Assembly: GCF_002161285.1 (NCBI RefSeq)
Contig: NZ_NFHH01000008.1
Coordinates: forward strand, 62,001 to 126,000
Direction: 5' to 3'
DNA from: Blautia sp. An81
GTDB lineage: Bacteria > Bacillota > Clostridia > Lachnospirales > Lachnospiraceae
Length of the DNA stretch: 64,000 bases
Part shown: one piece after another, positions 16,953-24,881 of the stretch
How positions within the stretch are numbered: position 1 is the first letter of the stretch
Layout of the letters: each line of letters opens with the position of its first letter
Made by a program: the position numbers and the translations under genes
The notes under the pieces: generated by a model
Seen by the model: only the letters and a program-made list of their open reading frames with translations
What the model was told of the DNA's origin: nothing
Databases searched by the model: none

Positions 16953-17013
16953 AAGGCGGTTGGAAGAGGGAAATTTAGACAAAAAGCCCCCTTCCGGACC
17001 GCCTTATTTTTTA
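16953..17013 (+). terminator. glmS terminator
   Basis: AAGGCGGT pairs with ACCGCCTT and GGAAG with CTTCC in a long stem (16953-17005), followed by ATTTTTT. The IS element is inserted about 20 bp beyond it. Confidence 0.8.
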
Positions 17014-17023
17014 CATGGAAACT

Positions 17024-17033
17024 TGTATTTTCC
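17024..17033. repeat. Left target-site duplication of the IS element
   Basis: TGTATTTTCC, identical to 18607-18616. With the IS removed, the site reads ATGGAAA...TTTCCAT, a small palindrome. Confidence 0.85.
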
Positions 17034-18606
17034 CTTGAGTTTCCGCAAACTGCATTGAAAAGATAGATATGTCCTCTCCAAGTACCAATCTGCCGTTTTT
17101 TTGAGAGTTCTGGAATGGCAGTACCGAGAATAGAGGCACTTTTATAAGCCCCGCCGGAACCGGGCTTGGGGAGACATATTCTTTTATCTATTCAAACGGT
17201 CAGCTTAAGGCATAGTTGACGGTACGCCGGACGCTTTGTCCGGTACCAGAGCCGGATGCCCTCTTTGGCATATGACAGTATGCCGGAGATGCCTTTTGCC
17301 AGCCGATAATAGCAGAAACTGACTTTATCCTTGATTGGATCTGCTTCCTGTATGATTGAAACTTTCAGGGCGTTTGTCTCAGGACTTAATTCTTCCTGAG
17401 CTAAAAATGCCATAGCTAAAGTAATATAAAAGTTAAGCGCATTAATGGCTTCCAGTTTCCTTACACGGAAATTTTCAAACTGATAGATCTGCTTTTTACA
17501 ACGAAAATATTCCTCGATCCGCCATCTGGAAAAGTAAGTCCGGGCAATGCGGATCACATCCTCCTTTGAGCGGATTTCTTTGTTTGTGGCCAGCATCATG
17601 GGATGTTCCGTGATCCCATAGACCAGAATCAGATAAATATTCTTTCGAGAGGCAGTGATCTGAACCTTTACATGGGAAAGATATGCAGTATGTTCTTTGC
17701 CTTTATAGAAAACATCTGCTTTTATCTTGCCTTTCCTCCGGTTCCGCAGTTCCGTTGCTTTGGTCCATTTGTTATGGTAAAGCAGTTTCCGTTTAGAGGT
17801 CAGGCGGATCACATAATCCTGCTTCAGATGGTCGAGGATGAGAAATATCTTATTGTCATCATAACCGCGGTCCATAACAAAGGTGGCCTTTCCGAAAAGA
17901 GCAGCTGCCTGTTTGACAGCGTCAAACGTGATGGTGTTTACAGATTTATAGTCCTTCTCCGCAGAAGAATGGATTCGGGAAAAGACACTGATAGGATGCT
18001 TGTGGGCAGTCAGGGCACAGGCTTCCGTTACGTGGTAGCCTTTTTTATAAACATTTTTCGTCTGTGTACTTTCAGAGCCATCGCGGACAATACCAAGAGA
18101 CTCAAACTGTTTTCCATCAGGTTTTACAACATCACTTTCATCGATGAGGACTACTGGTTCGGATGGGACGAGTCTTTTTACAGTGTGAAGATAAGAAGCA
18201 GCTGCAGAGGCAGGAGTACCTGTTGAGAGATGATTGGAAAGACGTTTTACAGTATTGGCTTTATGTACTGTTTCATGAAGGTGATCGGAAATATCAGTAA
18301 GCAGGCAGCTTCTGGATGCCAGAATGCCATAAACCATATCTGCTGTAAACTTCCGGTCTGGTTTCGAAAGTCTGCGGGAGATTTTATTTGTAAAAGTCAA
18401 AATTTTTCTTTTCAAACAGTAAGTAATTGATGTAGAATTAGCCATAAGGAATCCCCTTTCTTTTTTGTTTAGTAAGGTTTTTGTTTGGTAGCTTAATTTT
18501 ACATCAAAAAGGATCAGGATTCCTTATATTTTGGACATTTTTTGCAAGTTGTGGATAACAAAATTCAGCAGATTTATCTTAGGGGATAATTCTGCGGAAA
18601 CTCAAG
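17034..18606 (-). mobile_element. IS4-family insertion sequence, complete, 1573 bp
   Basis: The ends are 14-bp perfect inverted repeats, CTTGAGTTTCCGCA at 17034 and its complement TGCGGAAACTCAAG ending at 18606. The element is flanked by identical 10-bp direct repeats TGTATTTTCC at 17024-17033 and 18607-18616, which fits IS4-type target duplication. It contains one transposase gene. The perfect duplications and intact gene suggest recent insertion. It lies between the glmS terminator and the MATE promoter and breaks neither. Confidence 0.9.
17192..18445 (-). CDS. IS4-family transposase
   Basis: A 417-aa DDE transposase filling most of the IS element. The catalytic triad is visible: VVLIDESDVVKPDG (first Asp), TFVMDRGYDDNK (second Asp) and the Y-x2-R-x3-E-x6-K signature in YFSRWRIEEYFRCKK (Glu). 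An N-terminal helical region of about 90 residues probably binds the ends. The frame is intact and the start is followed by MANSTSITYCLK; GAAAGGGGAT lies upstream on the minus strand. It is a cut-and-paste enzyme with hairpin intermediates in related elements. It should be functional as far as the sequence shows. Confidence 0.93.
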   Translation of the reverse strand: MANSTSITYCLKRKILTFTNKISRRLSKPDRKFTADMVYGILASRSCLLTDISDHLHETVHKANTVKRLSNHLSTGTPASAAASYLHTVKRLVPSEPVVLIDESDVVKPDGKQFESLGIVRDGSESTQTKNVYKKGYHVTEACALTAHKHPISVFSRIHSSAEKDYKSVNTITFDAVKQAAALFGKATFVMDRGYDDNKIFLILDHLKQDYVIRLTSKRKLLYHNKWTKATELRNRRKGKIKADVFYKGKEHTAYLSHVKVQITASRKNIYLILVYGITEHPMMLATNKEIRSKEDVIRIARTYFSRWRIEEYFRCKKQIYQFENFRVRKLEAINALNFYITLAMAFLAQEELSPETNALKVSIIQEADPIKDKVSFCYYRLAKGISGILSYAKEGIRLWYRTKRPAYRQLCLKLTV

Positions 18607-18619
18607 TGTATTTTCCATC

Positions 18620-18721
18620 TTGATTTTTTTATAAAAAAGCATAGAATATGTGTACGACATCACAAAAACAGCTGCTTATAAAGCAGCGGTACATCAAGAG
18701 AGACAACGGGCCCTGAAGGGC
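18620..18721 (+). promoter_or_regulatory. MATE promoter and hairpin leader
   Basis: TTGATT (18620-18625), a 16-bp spacer and TAGAAT (18642-18647) form a plausible promoter starting only 4 bp after the IS target duplication. The leader holds two tight hairpins: GCTGCTT/AAGCAGC (18671-18687) and GCCCT/AGGGC (18710-18721). The second adjoins the ribosome site GGGAGG and could limit translation. I cannot match it to a known riboswitch. Confidence 0.5.
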
Positions 18722-18737
18722 GGGAGGTACATTTTCT

Positions 18738-20078
18738 ATGACAAATGATATGACAACAGGAAGTCCTATAAAACTGATCATTAAGTTTATGATTCCTATG
18801 TGTCTGGGAAATATTTTCCAGCAGTTTTATAATATTGCAGATTCCATTGTGGCAGGACAGTTTCTGGGAGTAAACGCCCTGGCGGCCATTGGAAGCACAG
18901 GTTCCCTGATTTTTTTTGTGACAGGCTGGCTGAACGGACTGACCAGCGGCTTTTCCATTTGGGTGGCTCAATGGTTCGGAGCTAAGCGTCTGACCAGAAT
19001 GCGGCATTTTATCGCCATGTCTATTTATGTATGTCTGTTTTTTGTAGTAATTATGACCGTGGGGCTGCTGTTCCTGAACGAGCCGATCCTGAGGCTGATG
19101 AATGCCCCGGAGGAGCTGATGGGAGATATCAGCAAGTATATGGCCATCATTTACGCAGGACTTTTTGTTACCTGTGCCTATAACGCTCTGTCGGCAGTGC
19201 TGCGGGCTTTGGGAGACAGCCGCTCTCCTCTGTATTTTCTGATCGTTTCCGCAGTGCTGAATGTATTTATGGATATCGGATTTATCGTGTTTTTCCATAT
19301 GGGCGTGGAAGGCTGCGCCTATGCCACAGTGATCGCTCAGGGAATTTCCGCAGTGTTGTGCCTGATTTACATAATTAAGAAATTTGATGTGCTGAAGCTG
19401 AAGAAAAGAGACTTTAAATTTTCTTTTTTTGTGATCAGGAAATTGTTGTCCCTGGGAGTTCCCATGGGTCTGCAGTTTTCCATTACGGCCATCGGGACTA
19501 TTATTGTTCAGGGAGCTATTAACGTATATGGACCGGTTTCTATGGCAGGATTTTCCGCAGCCAGCAAGATCCAGAATATTATCTGTACGGTATTTGTCTC
19601 CTTTGGGGCTACCATAGCAACCTTTGTGGGACAAAACCGTGGGGCGGGAAAGATGGACCGTGTGCGGAAAGGGGTATATATGACCCAGGCCATGATCCTG
19701 GTGTGCAGTTTTGTAATTATGGCGGTGATCTATTTCCTGGGAAAATATATGGTGCTGATCTTTGTGGATCCATCAGAGACGGATGTGATCCATGCGGCTC
19801 AGATTTATTTCAATACGGTGGCCTGGTGCTATCCTTTCCTGGGAAGTATTTACCTTTACAGGAACGCTCTTCAGGGCCTTGGTTATGGGCTTGTTCCTAT
19901 GATGGGAGGAGTCTTTGAGCTATTGGCCAGATGGGGGATCGTGGCCCTGGTGGCAGGGAACGCCGGTTTCGGAGCTGTGTGTATGTCTGATCCGGCAGCC
20001 TGGATCGCTGCGCTGATCCCGCTGATCCCTTATTATTTCTGGACCATGAGGAAAGAGAGGAAGAAAGAAACGGCATAA
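18738..20078 (+). CDS. MATE family efflux transporter
   Basis: A 446-aa multidrug and toxin extrusion protein with about 12 transmembrane segments in two homologous halves. It starts with the family pattern SPIKLIIKFMIPMCLGNIFQ and QQFYNIADSIVAGQFLGVNA, and the second half begins at the LLSLGVPMGLQFSITAIGT helix. Family members exchange sodium ions or protons for cationic compounds. The ribosome site GGGAGG is 9-10 bp upstream. It is a single gene, and the IS element sits just upstream of its promoter. The substrate cannot be predicted. Confidence 0.9.
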   Translation: MTNDMTTGSPIKLIIKFMIPMCLGNIFQQFYNIADSIVAGQFLGVNALAAIGSTGSLIFFVTGWLNGLTSGFSIWVAQWFGAKRLTRMRHFIAMSIYVCLFFVVIMTVGLLFLNEPILRLMNAPEELMGDISKYMAIIYAGLFVTCAYNALSAVLRALGDSRSPLYFLIVSAVLNVFMDIGFIVFFHMGVEGCAYATVIAQGISAVLCLIYIIKKFDVLKLKKRDFKFSFFVIRKLLSLGVPMGLQFSITAIGTIIVQGAINVYGPVSMAGFSAASKIQNIICTVFVSFGATIATFVGQNRGAGKMDRVRKGVYMTQAMILVCSFVIMAVIYFLGKYMVLIFVDPSETDVIHAAQIYFNTVAWCYPFLGSIYLYRNALQGLGYGLVPMMGGVFELLARWGIVALVAGNAGFGAVCMSDPAAWIAALIPLIPYYFWTMRKERKKETA

Positions 20079-20093
20079 AAGAGGGACATTTCA

Positions 20094-20122
20094 TTGAGTT
20101 CTTCGGAAAGAGAAGATATAAT
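20094..20122 (+). promoter_or_regulatory. Promoter of the AAA-ATPase/nuclease gene
   Basis: TTGAGT (20094-20099), a 17-bp spacer and TATAAT (20117-20122), placed 50 bp before the start codon. Confidence 0.65.
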
Positions 20123-20171
20123 AGAGACAGAATATATGTGAGCCGGGCTGGCTGAGAAAGGAGGCGCTGTT

Positions 20172-21938
20172 ATGCCCAAAAAGATATCCATCGGCTATCA
20201 GGAATTCGATGAAATTATGGAAAAACAGTTGTTCTATATAGATAAAACCTCCTTTATAAAGGAGTGGTGGGAACGGGAAGATAAAGTTACACTGCTTACA
20301 CGGCCCAGAAGATTTGGCAAGACTTTAATGATGAGTACAATAGAGAATTTTTTCTCTGTGGAAAGGTCAGAGAAGAAAGGGATGTTTGCAGGGCTGGATA
20401 TATGGAAAGAGGAGGCTTATCGAGAACTTCAGGGGAAGTTTCCGGTGATCAGTCTTACCTTTGCTAATGTAAAAGAACGTACTTTCCAAATGACAAAGCA
20501 GCGCATCGGACAGATATTGGCCGACTTATACAGCAAACATATTTATCTTCTGGAAAGCGGACTGCTGACCGCAGATGAAAAGAAGTATTTTCAGAGCGTT
20601 ACTATGGATATGGACGAAACGATAGCCACAATGTCTGTTCATAAACTGTCGGATTTTCTCAGCAGATATTATCAGAGAAAAGTGATCATACTGCTGGACG
20701 AGTATGATACGCCCATGCAGGAAGCCTATGTAAACGGATATTGGGATGAGCTGGTTTCTTTTATGAGGAGCATGTTAAATGCAGCATTTAAGACCAATCC
20801 ATATCTTGAGCGTGGACTTATGACAGGAATTACAAGAATCAGCAGAGAATCTATTTTTTCAGATCTGAATAACCTGAAGGTTATTACCACAACTTCCCGG
20901 GAGTACGGCGACTGTTTCGGATTTACAGAAGAAGAGGTATTTGCAGCTTTAGAGACATATGGGCTTTCGGATAAAAAGATGGAGGTAAAAAGCTGGTATG
21001 ACGGATTTACCTTTGGAGATAAAAGGGATATTTACAACCCATGGTCTATTCTGAATTATCTGGATAATAAAAAATTAGCCCTGTATTGGGCACCTGTAGA
21101 TTGTCATCTACAGGTCGCAGGCAGTCGCCAAATATCTGCAAGCAGCTACTTGGCTCGTTGCCATTGCGAAAAAACGAGTAGCAACAGTCTTGCCGGAAAA
21201 CTGATCCGTGAAGGGAGTAAAGGGATCAAGGAAAGATTTGAGGTGCTGCTTCAGGGAGGGAGCATTGAGGTCTCTATTGATGAACAGATCGTATATGAAC
21301 AGCTTTCTTTTAAGGAAAGCTCCATCTGGAGCCTTTTGCTGGCTGCAGGTTATCTGAAAGTAGCAGAGACAAAATTTATGGAGAATACAGGATATACGTT
21401 TTATGTGCTGAAGCTTACCAATAAAGAAGTGCACTGTATGTTTCTCTCGATGGTCCATGACTGGTTTTCCGACTATGACAGCGGCTATAATGAATTTGTG
21501 GAGGCTATGCTTCAAGGCGATGTAAAAGCTATGAACGTGTATATGAACCGGGTAGCATTAAATACCTTCAGCTTTTTTGACAGTGGGAAAAAAGCCTCTG
21601 CAGAAAATGAACCGGAGAGATTTTATCATGGATTTGTTTTAGGATTGATCGCTGATCTGGCGGAACGCTATACGATCACTTCAAACAGAGAAAGCGGTTT
21701 TGGACGCTATGATGTGATGCTGGAGCCGAAAACCGCTTCTGATGACGGGATCATATTGGAATTTAAGGTTCAGGATCATGAAGAGGAGAAATCTCTGGAA
21801 GACACCGCTCAGGCTGCCCTTAAGCAGATTGAGGAAAAAAGATATGCGTCATCTCTGGAAGCAAAAGGGATACCCAAAGAAAGGATACGCAGATATGGAT
21901 TTGCTTTTTCAGGGAAAAAGGTATTGATCGGAAAATGA
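20172..21938 (+). CDS. AAA-ATPase-like / PD-(D/E)XK nuclease protein with in-frame insertion
   Basis: A 588-aa protein of the AAA-ATPase_like plus DUF1703-type nuclease family. The N-terminus has [15 protein letters not shown] and the P-loop-like [13 protein letters not shown]; Walker B is [12 protein letters not shown]; a WYDGFTFG motif follows. The C-terminal nuclease core shows RYDVMLEPK and GIILEFKV. These multicopy genes have no firm function. Between YWA and TSSNSL, where relatives carry a single Asn, there are 26 extra codons (21093-21170) that belong to a dispersed repeat. The frame is preserved, so the protein may still be made. The ribosome site AAAGGAGG precedes the ATG. Confidence 0.85.
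   Translation: MPKKISIGYQEFDEIMEKQLFYIDKTSFIKEWWEREDKVTLLTRPRRFGKTLMMSTIENFFSVERSEKKGMFAGLDIWKEEAYRELQGKFPVISLTFANVKERTFQMTKQRIGQILADLYSKHIYLLESGLLTADEKKYFQSVTMDMDETIATMSVHKLSDFLSRYYQRKVIILLDEYDTPMQEAYVNGYWDELVSFMRSMLNAAFKTNPYLERGLMTGITRISRESIFSDLNNLKVITTTSREYGDCFGFTEEEVFAALETYGLSDKKMEVKSWYDGFTFGDKRDIYNPWSILNYLDNKKLALYWAPVDCHLQVAGSRQISASSYLARCHCEKTSSNSLAGKLIREGSKGIKERFEVLLQGGSIEVSIDEQIVYEQLSFKESSIWSLLLAAGYLKVAETKFMENTGYTFYVLKLTNKEVHCMFLSMVHDWFSDYDSGYNEFVEAMLQGDVKAMNVYMNRVALNTFSFFDSGKKASAENEPERFYHGFVLGLIADLAERYTITSNRESGFGRYDVMLEPKTASDDGIILEFKVQDHEEEKSLEDTAQAALKQIEEKRYASSLEAKGIPKERIRRYGFAFSGKKVLIGK
21093..21170 (-). repeat. Dispersed repeat family 1, copy D, inside a coding frame
   Basis: Read on the minus strand it contains GCAACGAGCCAAG and, after a variable spacer, ATTTGGCGACTGCC, both identical to copies at 37947 and 51270. 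It ends in a hairpin CCTGTAGAT-GACA-ATCTACAGG. It is 78 bp, exactly 26 codons, and adds no stop codon to the host gene in the frame used. Confidence 0.8.
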
Positions 21939-21941
21939 GCG

Positions 21942-22032
21942 GCATAAATGAAGGAGCTGTCATATGAGACATATGTCAGGAATACTTATGTATTCTGGAT
22001 TTTGTTTCATAGGGCAGCTCCTTTATTTATGC
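21942..22032 (+). terminator. Long palindrome (repeat family 2) acting as terminator
   Basis: GCATAAAT and GGAGCTG pair with CAGCTCC and ATTTATGC across about 90 bp, with inner hairpins CATATG-AGA-CATATG and AATAC/GTATT. The distal arm includes TTTATTT. It ends the AAA-ATPase gene and is related in sequence to copies near 40470 and 51347. Confidence 0.65.
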
Positions 22033-22054
22033 TATTTAAAGAGGTGATAAACTG

Positions 22055-24103
22055 TTAATTCAGCTTCTTCCCGGCGTCATCCGGATTTTCAAAAGGTCCC
22101 ACACAGGGATGAAGACTTCTGTGGTTTCCGAAATAGTCTTCGTTGAAGGTGATAGGGGAACCGTCGGGATTCTCAAAAGATTCTTCCGGTTCAAAGGCCA
22201 TTCCCAGAGTTTCGGTACTGATGGTGCCTACTGTGATCTCAGGCAGGAGTTCATAGAGGTTGGTGTTCAGTTTCCATTCTCCGTTTTTTTCTTCCAGGGA
22301 AAGGGTAACTTTATGAGTATCGTCTACCACACAGTTCTTTTCTTTCTTCCAGGGTTTTGCGCCGTTTAAGTATACATTTCCCTCTGCCCATACAGGAAGG
22401 TGAATGTAATACCGGTCGCTGTCCGGACTGCCCATGCCGCAGTAGCCATCAAAATCTTTTACCCATTCTTCGTAGAGCTGGTATCCGTTGTCAAACATCC
22501 AGGTTCCTACGTCTAAATTTCCGTCATCCCATCCGTTCTTTCCTTCTCCCTGGAGATAGTCGTAGATCTTCACCATGCCAGGACGCTTTGGCTGCTGAAC
22601 AAAAATATTATTGTAGAAACGGTCATCTCCATGAAGAAAGGTCATAAATCCTGCCACTTCTGTTCTGTGGGGAACATGGTATGGGGTATATCTTGGCGAA
22701 GATAAGGTAAGGGCTCCGTTGTCTGTGCCTTTTCCTACAGCGGTAAGGGCCCCGGCGATCAGGTTGTGGACAAATGCTACGCCCTGGGTGGCCAGCTTCA
22801 CGCTGCGGTCAGAAAGAAGCAGGTTGTTGTCCACCAGAGTAGGGCCGTGGGATACTTCGATGAAGATATCCTCCCCCATGCCGGGATCACTGGGATCTAT
22901 GCAGTCATCGGGAAGCGGCAGACAGTTGTCATGGAACAGGTTCTGGGTCACACGGGTGCCCTGTGCCTGCCAGTCCAGCCACAGACCTCTGGTGCAGTGG
23001 TGGATATGATTTCTCCGGTAGATCACGTCAATAGCGGCGTGCATTTTGATTCCGCCGATTTCCGCCCCGGCAAGATTCTGCTTGTTGTTAATATGGTGGA
23101 TGTGATTATCCTCAATTAAAGAGAAGACGCCGCCTAAATGTCCTACAATGCCGGTCTGGCCGCAGTCGTGGATATTACATCTCCGGATAATATGAGAGCC
23201 GATATTCTCCTTTGTCCATCCCTCTCTCTGGGCCTGACAGATACAGTCGCGCTCTGTCTGGGTCCCGTCTTTAAATTTCCAGGTAAGCCATTTGTTGTCA
23301 TTGTTTGGCTGTCTATATTTTCCCAGGGAAATGCCAGAGCATTTGGAGTGGGATACTTCGCAGTCTTCGATGATCCAGCCCTTAGACCAGTGAGGACCGA
23401 TCATGCCTTCCTGGTAAGCGGTTGGAGGCGCCCACTGGGTAGCTGCCTTGGTTACTGTAAAGCCAGACAGAGTGATATAGCCGACCCCTTCTTTGTCAGG
23501 ATAGAAGCAGTTTCTCCGCACATTGATCTCTACATTTTCTTTATTTGGATCTGCACCCTGGAAATTGGCGTAGATCACAGTCTCGTTTTTCTCTTCATCC
23601 TGCTGGGTATACCAGGTATAAACAGAGAAATCAGGATCCCAGGAAGTCCTGGATTTTACAGGATTTAAAACTTTATCCAGTTCCGTAACTTCATATAAGG
23701 ACTTGTCATTGAGATATACTTCTCCGGTATGAGCGATGAAAGTAGCAATAAACCAGTCGCCCCTTACCAGGGTGGTGTAGGGATTGTAATTTCCGAAAAG
23801 TCCGTTGGGGATCCTGGCGACCCATACATTACCGCCGCCTTCTTTCTCTTCATAAGGTTCCCAGCATTTCACTTCTTCTGCTCCGGTGATCACAGCTTTT
23901 AAAGGTTCCACAGAAGTGTAGGTGATCCTGGCGTCTTCGGTTCCGGCGTTTACGGGATTTACATATTCCCGGTAAACGCCCGGATATACCAGGACTTCAT
24001 CTCCGGCTTTGGCCAGATTGGCGGCCTCCTGGATATGCCTGAAAGGGTATTCTTTGCTTCCGTTTCCGCTTCTGGAGACGGAGGCATCAACGTAGTATTT
24101 CAT
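22055..24103 (-). CDS. Right-handed parallel beta-helix protein, probable glycoside hydrolase
   Basis: A 682-aa protein; the start at 24103 is chosen because GGGAGG lies 9-10 bp upstream and the sequence begins with the conserved MKYYVDASVSRSGNGS. DUF1565-like N-terminal motifs (EYPFRHIQEAANLAKAGDEV and VYPGVYREYV) lead into beta-helix repeats rich in His-Asn (IIRRCNIHDCGQTGI, DNHIHHIN, RRNHIHHCTRG, VTQNLFHDN). Proteins of this architecture include GH141 and other polysaccharide-active enzymes. There is no signal peptide, so it would act on imported oligosaccharides. It lies beside a sugar-uptake locus with a YesMN pair. The exact substrate is unknown. Confidence 0.75.
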   Translation of the reverse strand: MKYYVDASVSRSGNGSKEYPFRHIQEAANLAKAGDEVLVYPGVYREYVNPVNAGTEDARITYTSVEPLKAVITGAEEVKCWEPYEEKEGGGNVWVARIPNGLFGNYNPYTTLVRGDWFIATFIAHTGEVYLNDKSLYEVTELDKVLNPVKSRTSWDPDFSVYTWYTQQDEEKNETVIYANFQGADPNKENVEINVRRNCFYPDKEGVGYITLSGFTVTKAATQWAPPTAYQEGMIGPHWSKGWIIEDCEVSHSKCSGISLGKYRQPNNDNKWLTWKFKDGTQTERDCICQAQREGWTKENIGSHIIRRCNIHDCGQTGIVGHLGGVFSLIEDNHIHHINNKQNLAGAEIGGIKMHAAIDVIYRRNHIHHCTRGLWLDWQAQGTRVTQNLFHDNCLPLPDDCIDPSDPGMGEDIFIEVSHGPTLVDNNLLLSDRSVKLATQGVAFVHNLIAGALTAVGKGTDNGALTLSSPRYTPYHVPHRTEVAGFMTFLHGDDRFYNNIFVQQPKRPGMVKIYDYLQGEGKNGWDDGNLDVGTWMFDNGYQLYEEWVKDFDGYCGMGSPDSDRYYIHLPVWAEGNVYLNGAKPWKKEKNCVVDDTHKVTLSLEEKNGEWKLNTNLYELLPEITVGTISTETLGMAFEPEESFENPDGSPITFNEDYFGNHRSLHPCVGPFENPDDAGKKLN

Positions 24104-24252
24104 GATATCAAAACCTCCCGATTTGTTATTTCTTAATTGCATTATAGTGTTCAAAATTTTTGGAAGCAATAGAGGAAAGGGGGAACTTTATAGAATAAAT
24201 TGATGGACAGACTCTATGGCTGTTATATTTTTATATTAAATAAAAGAAATTT

Positions 24253-24527
24253 TACCCTCAGTGTACAAGAGACCAAATGGTCAGAACGGCTGAATTTGCA
24301 GTTCTGCTGCGTTACTTTCAATCGGCGTACATCCAGTACGCCTCATTCAAGTGCCTTGCAGAACTGCAAATTTAGCTCCTTCTGACTCTCCGACCTCTGC
24401 CATAGGAATTTTGCCCATTTTCAAGGCAGACGAAAGAGGCGTACTGGACGTACGCCGACTGAGGATAACGCCGAAAATGGGCAAAATTACATGGCAGAGG
24501 CGTTTGGCCCCTTGTACACTGAGGGTA
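24253..24527. repeat. Two-armed palindromic element, MITE-like
   Basis: Terminal inverted repeats of about 25 bp (TACCCTCAGTGTACAAG at the left and its complement at the right, then GRGRCCAAA-type positions with two differences) enclose two hairpin arms. Arm 1 (about 24293-24374) has the stem AATTTGCAGTTCTGC; arm 2 (about 24396-24500) has the stem TTTTGCCCATTTTC plus CTCTGCCAT. Each arm carries a tip hairpin GGCGTAC-N5-GTACGCC. There is no coding gene. Possible TA duplication at both ends suggests mobilisation by a Tc1/IS630-like transposase. Confidence 0.8.
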
Positions 24528-24651
24528 GCTTTAGTTTATGAAAAAAGAGTGGGTATTTATGGGAAGCATGAGCAGGGTATTATCCGGATAAAGCCGTATT
24601 ATTGGGAAGACGGCGTGGAAATACCCTGGAAGCAGGCAATGGATTAAAAAG

Positions 24652-24706
24652 AAAAGCTATAAGAGAACTCTCCCGGGAGGAAGGAGATTCTCTTATAGCT
24701 TTTTTC
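24652..24706 (-). terminator. Bidirectional terminator after the YesN-type operon
   Basis: AAAAGCTATAAGAGAA (24652-24666) pairs with TTCTCTTATAGCTTTT (24688-24703). T-runs exist on both strands. It lies just past the stop of the small RhuM-derived frame. Confidence 0.8.
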
Positions 24707-24707
24707 A

Positions 24708-24881
24708 TTAGTCTTCTTCCTTTGTGCTGGCTACAAGACGACCAAAATTACTCTGATACAGACCGTCTTGGATAATACGGTACTGCTCAAATTCACTTTC
24801 TGCAAAGGCTTTGGCGATTGCCTTTTGCAAATCTACCGTGCTGTTTCGAATTTGCAGTCTGTTATTTTTCTTTTCAGTCAT
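24708..24881 (-). pseudogene. Internally deleted RhuM remnant (57 aa)
   Basis: A 57-codon frame starting in an ATGA overlap with the response regulator stop. Residues 1-17 (ending LQIRNSTVDL) match the start of RhuM family proteins (IRNSTVDF...). Residues 19 onwards (AIAKAFAESEFEQYRIIQD and the QSNFGRL segment) match their extreme C-terminus. The roughly 280 residues that normally lie between are missing, joined in frame. RhuM proteins are accessory genes of islands and prophages. The product might still be translated as a coupled mini-protein, but a functional role is doubtful. Confidence 0.65.

Noticed and set aside
18660-18737. Known riboswitch before the MATE gene
   Set aside because: The two hairpins do not match the purine, guanidine or preQ1 patterns I know.
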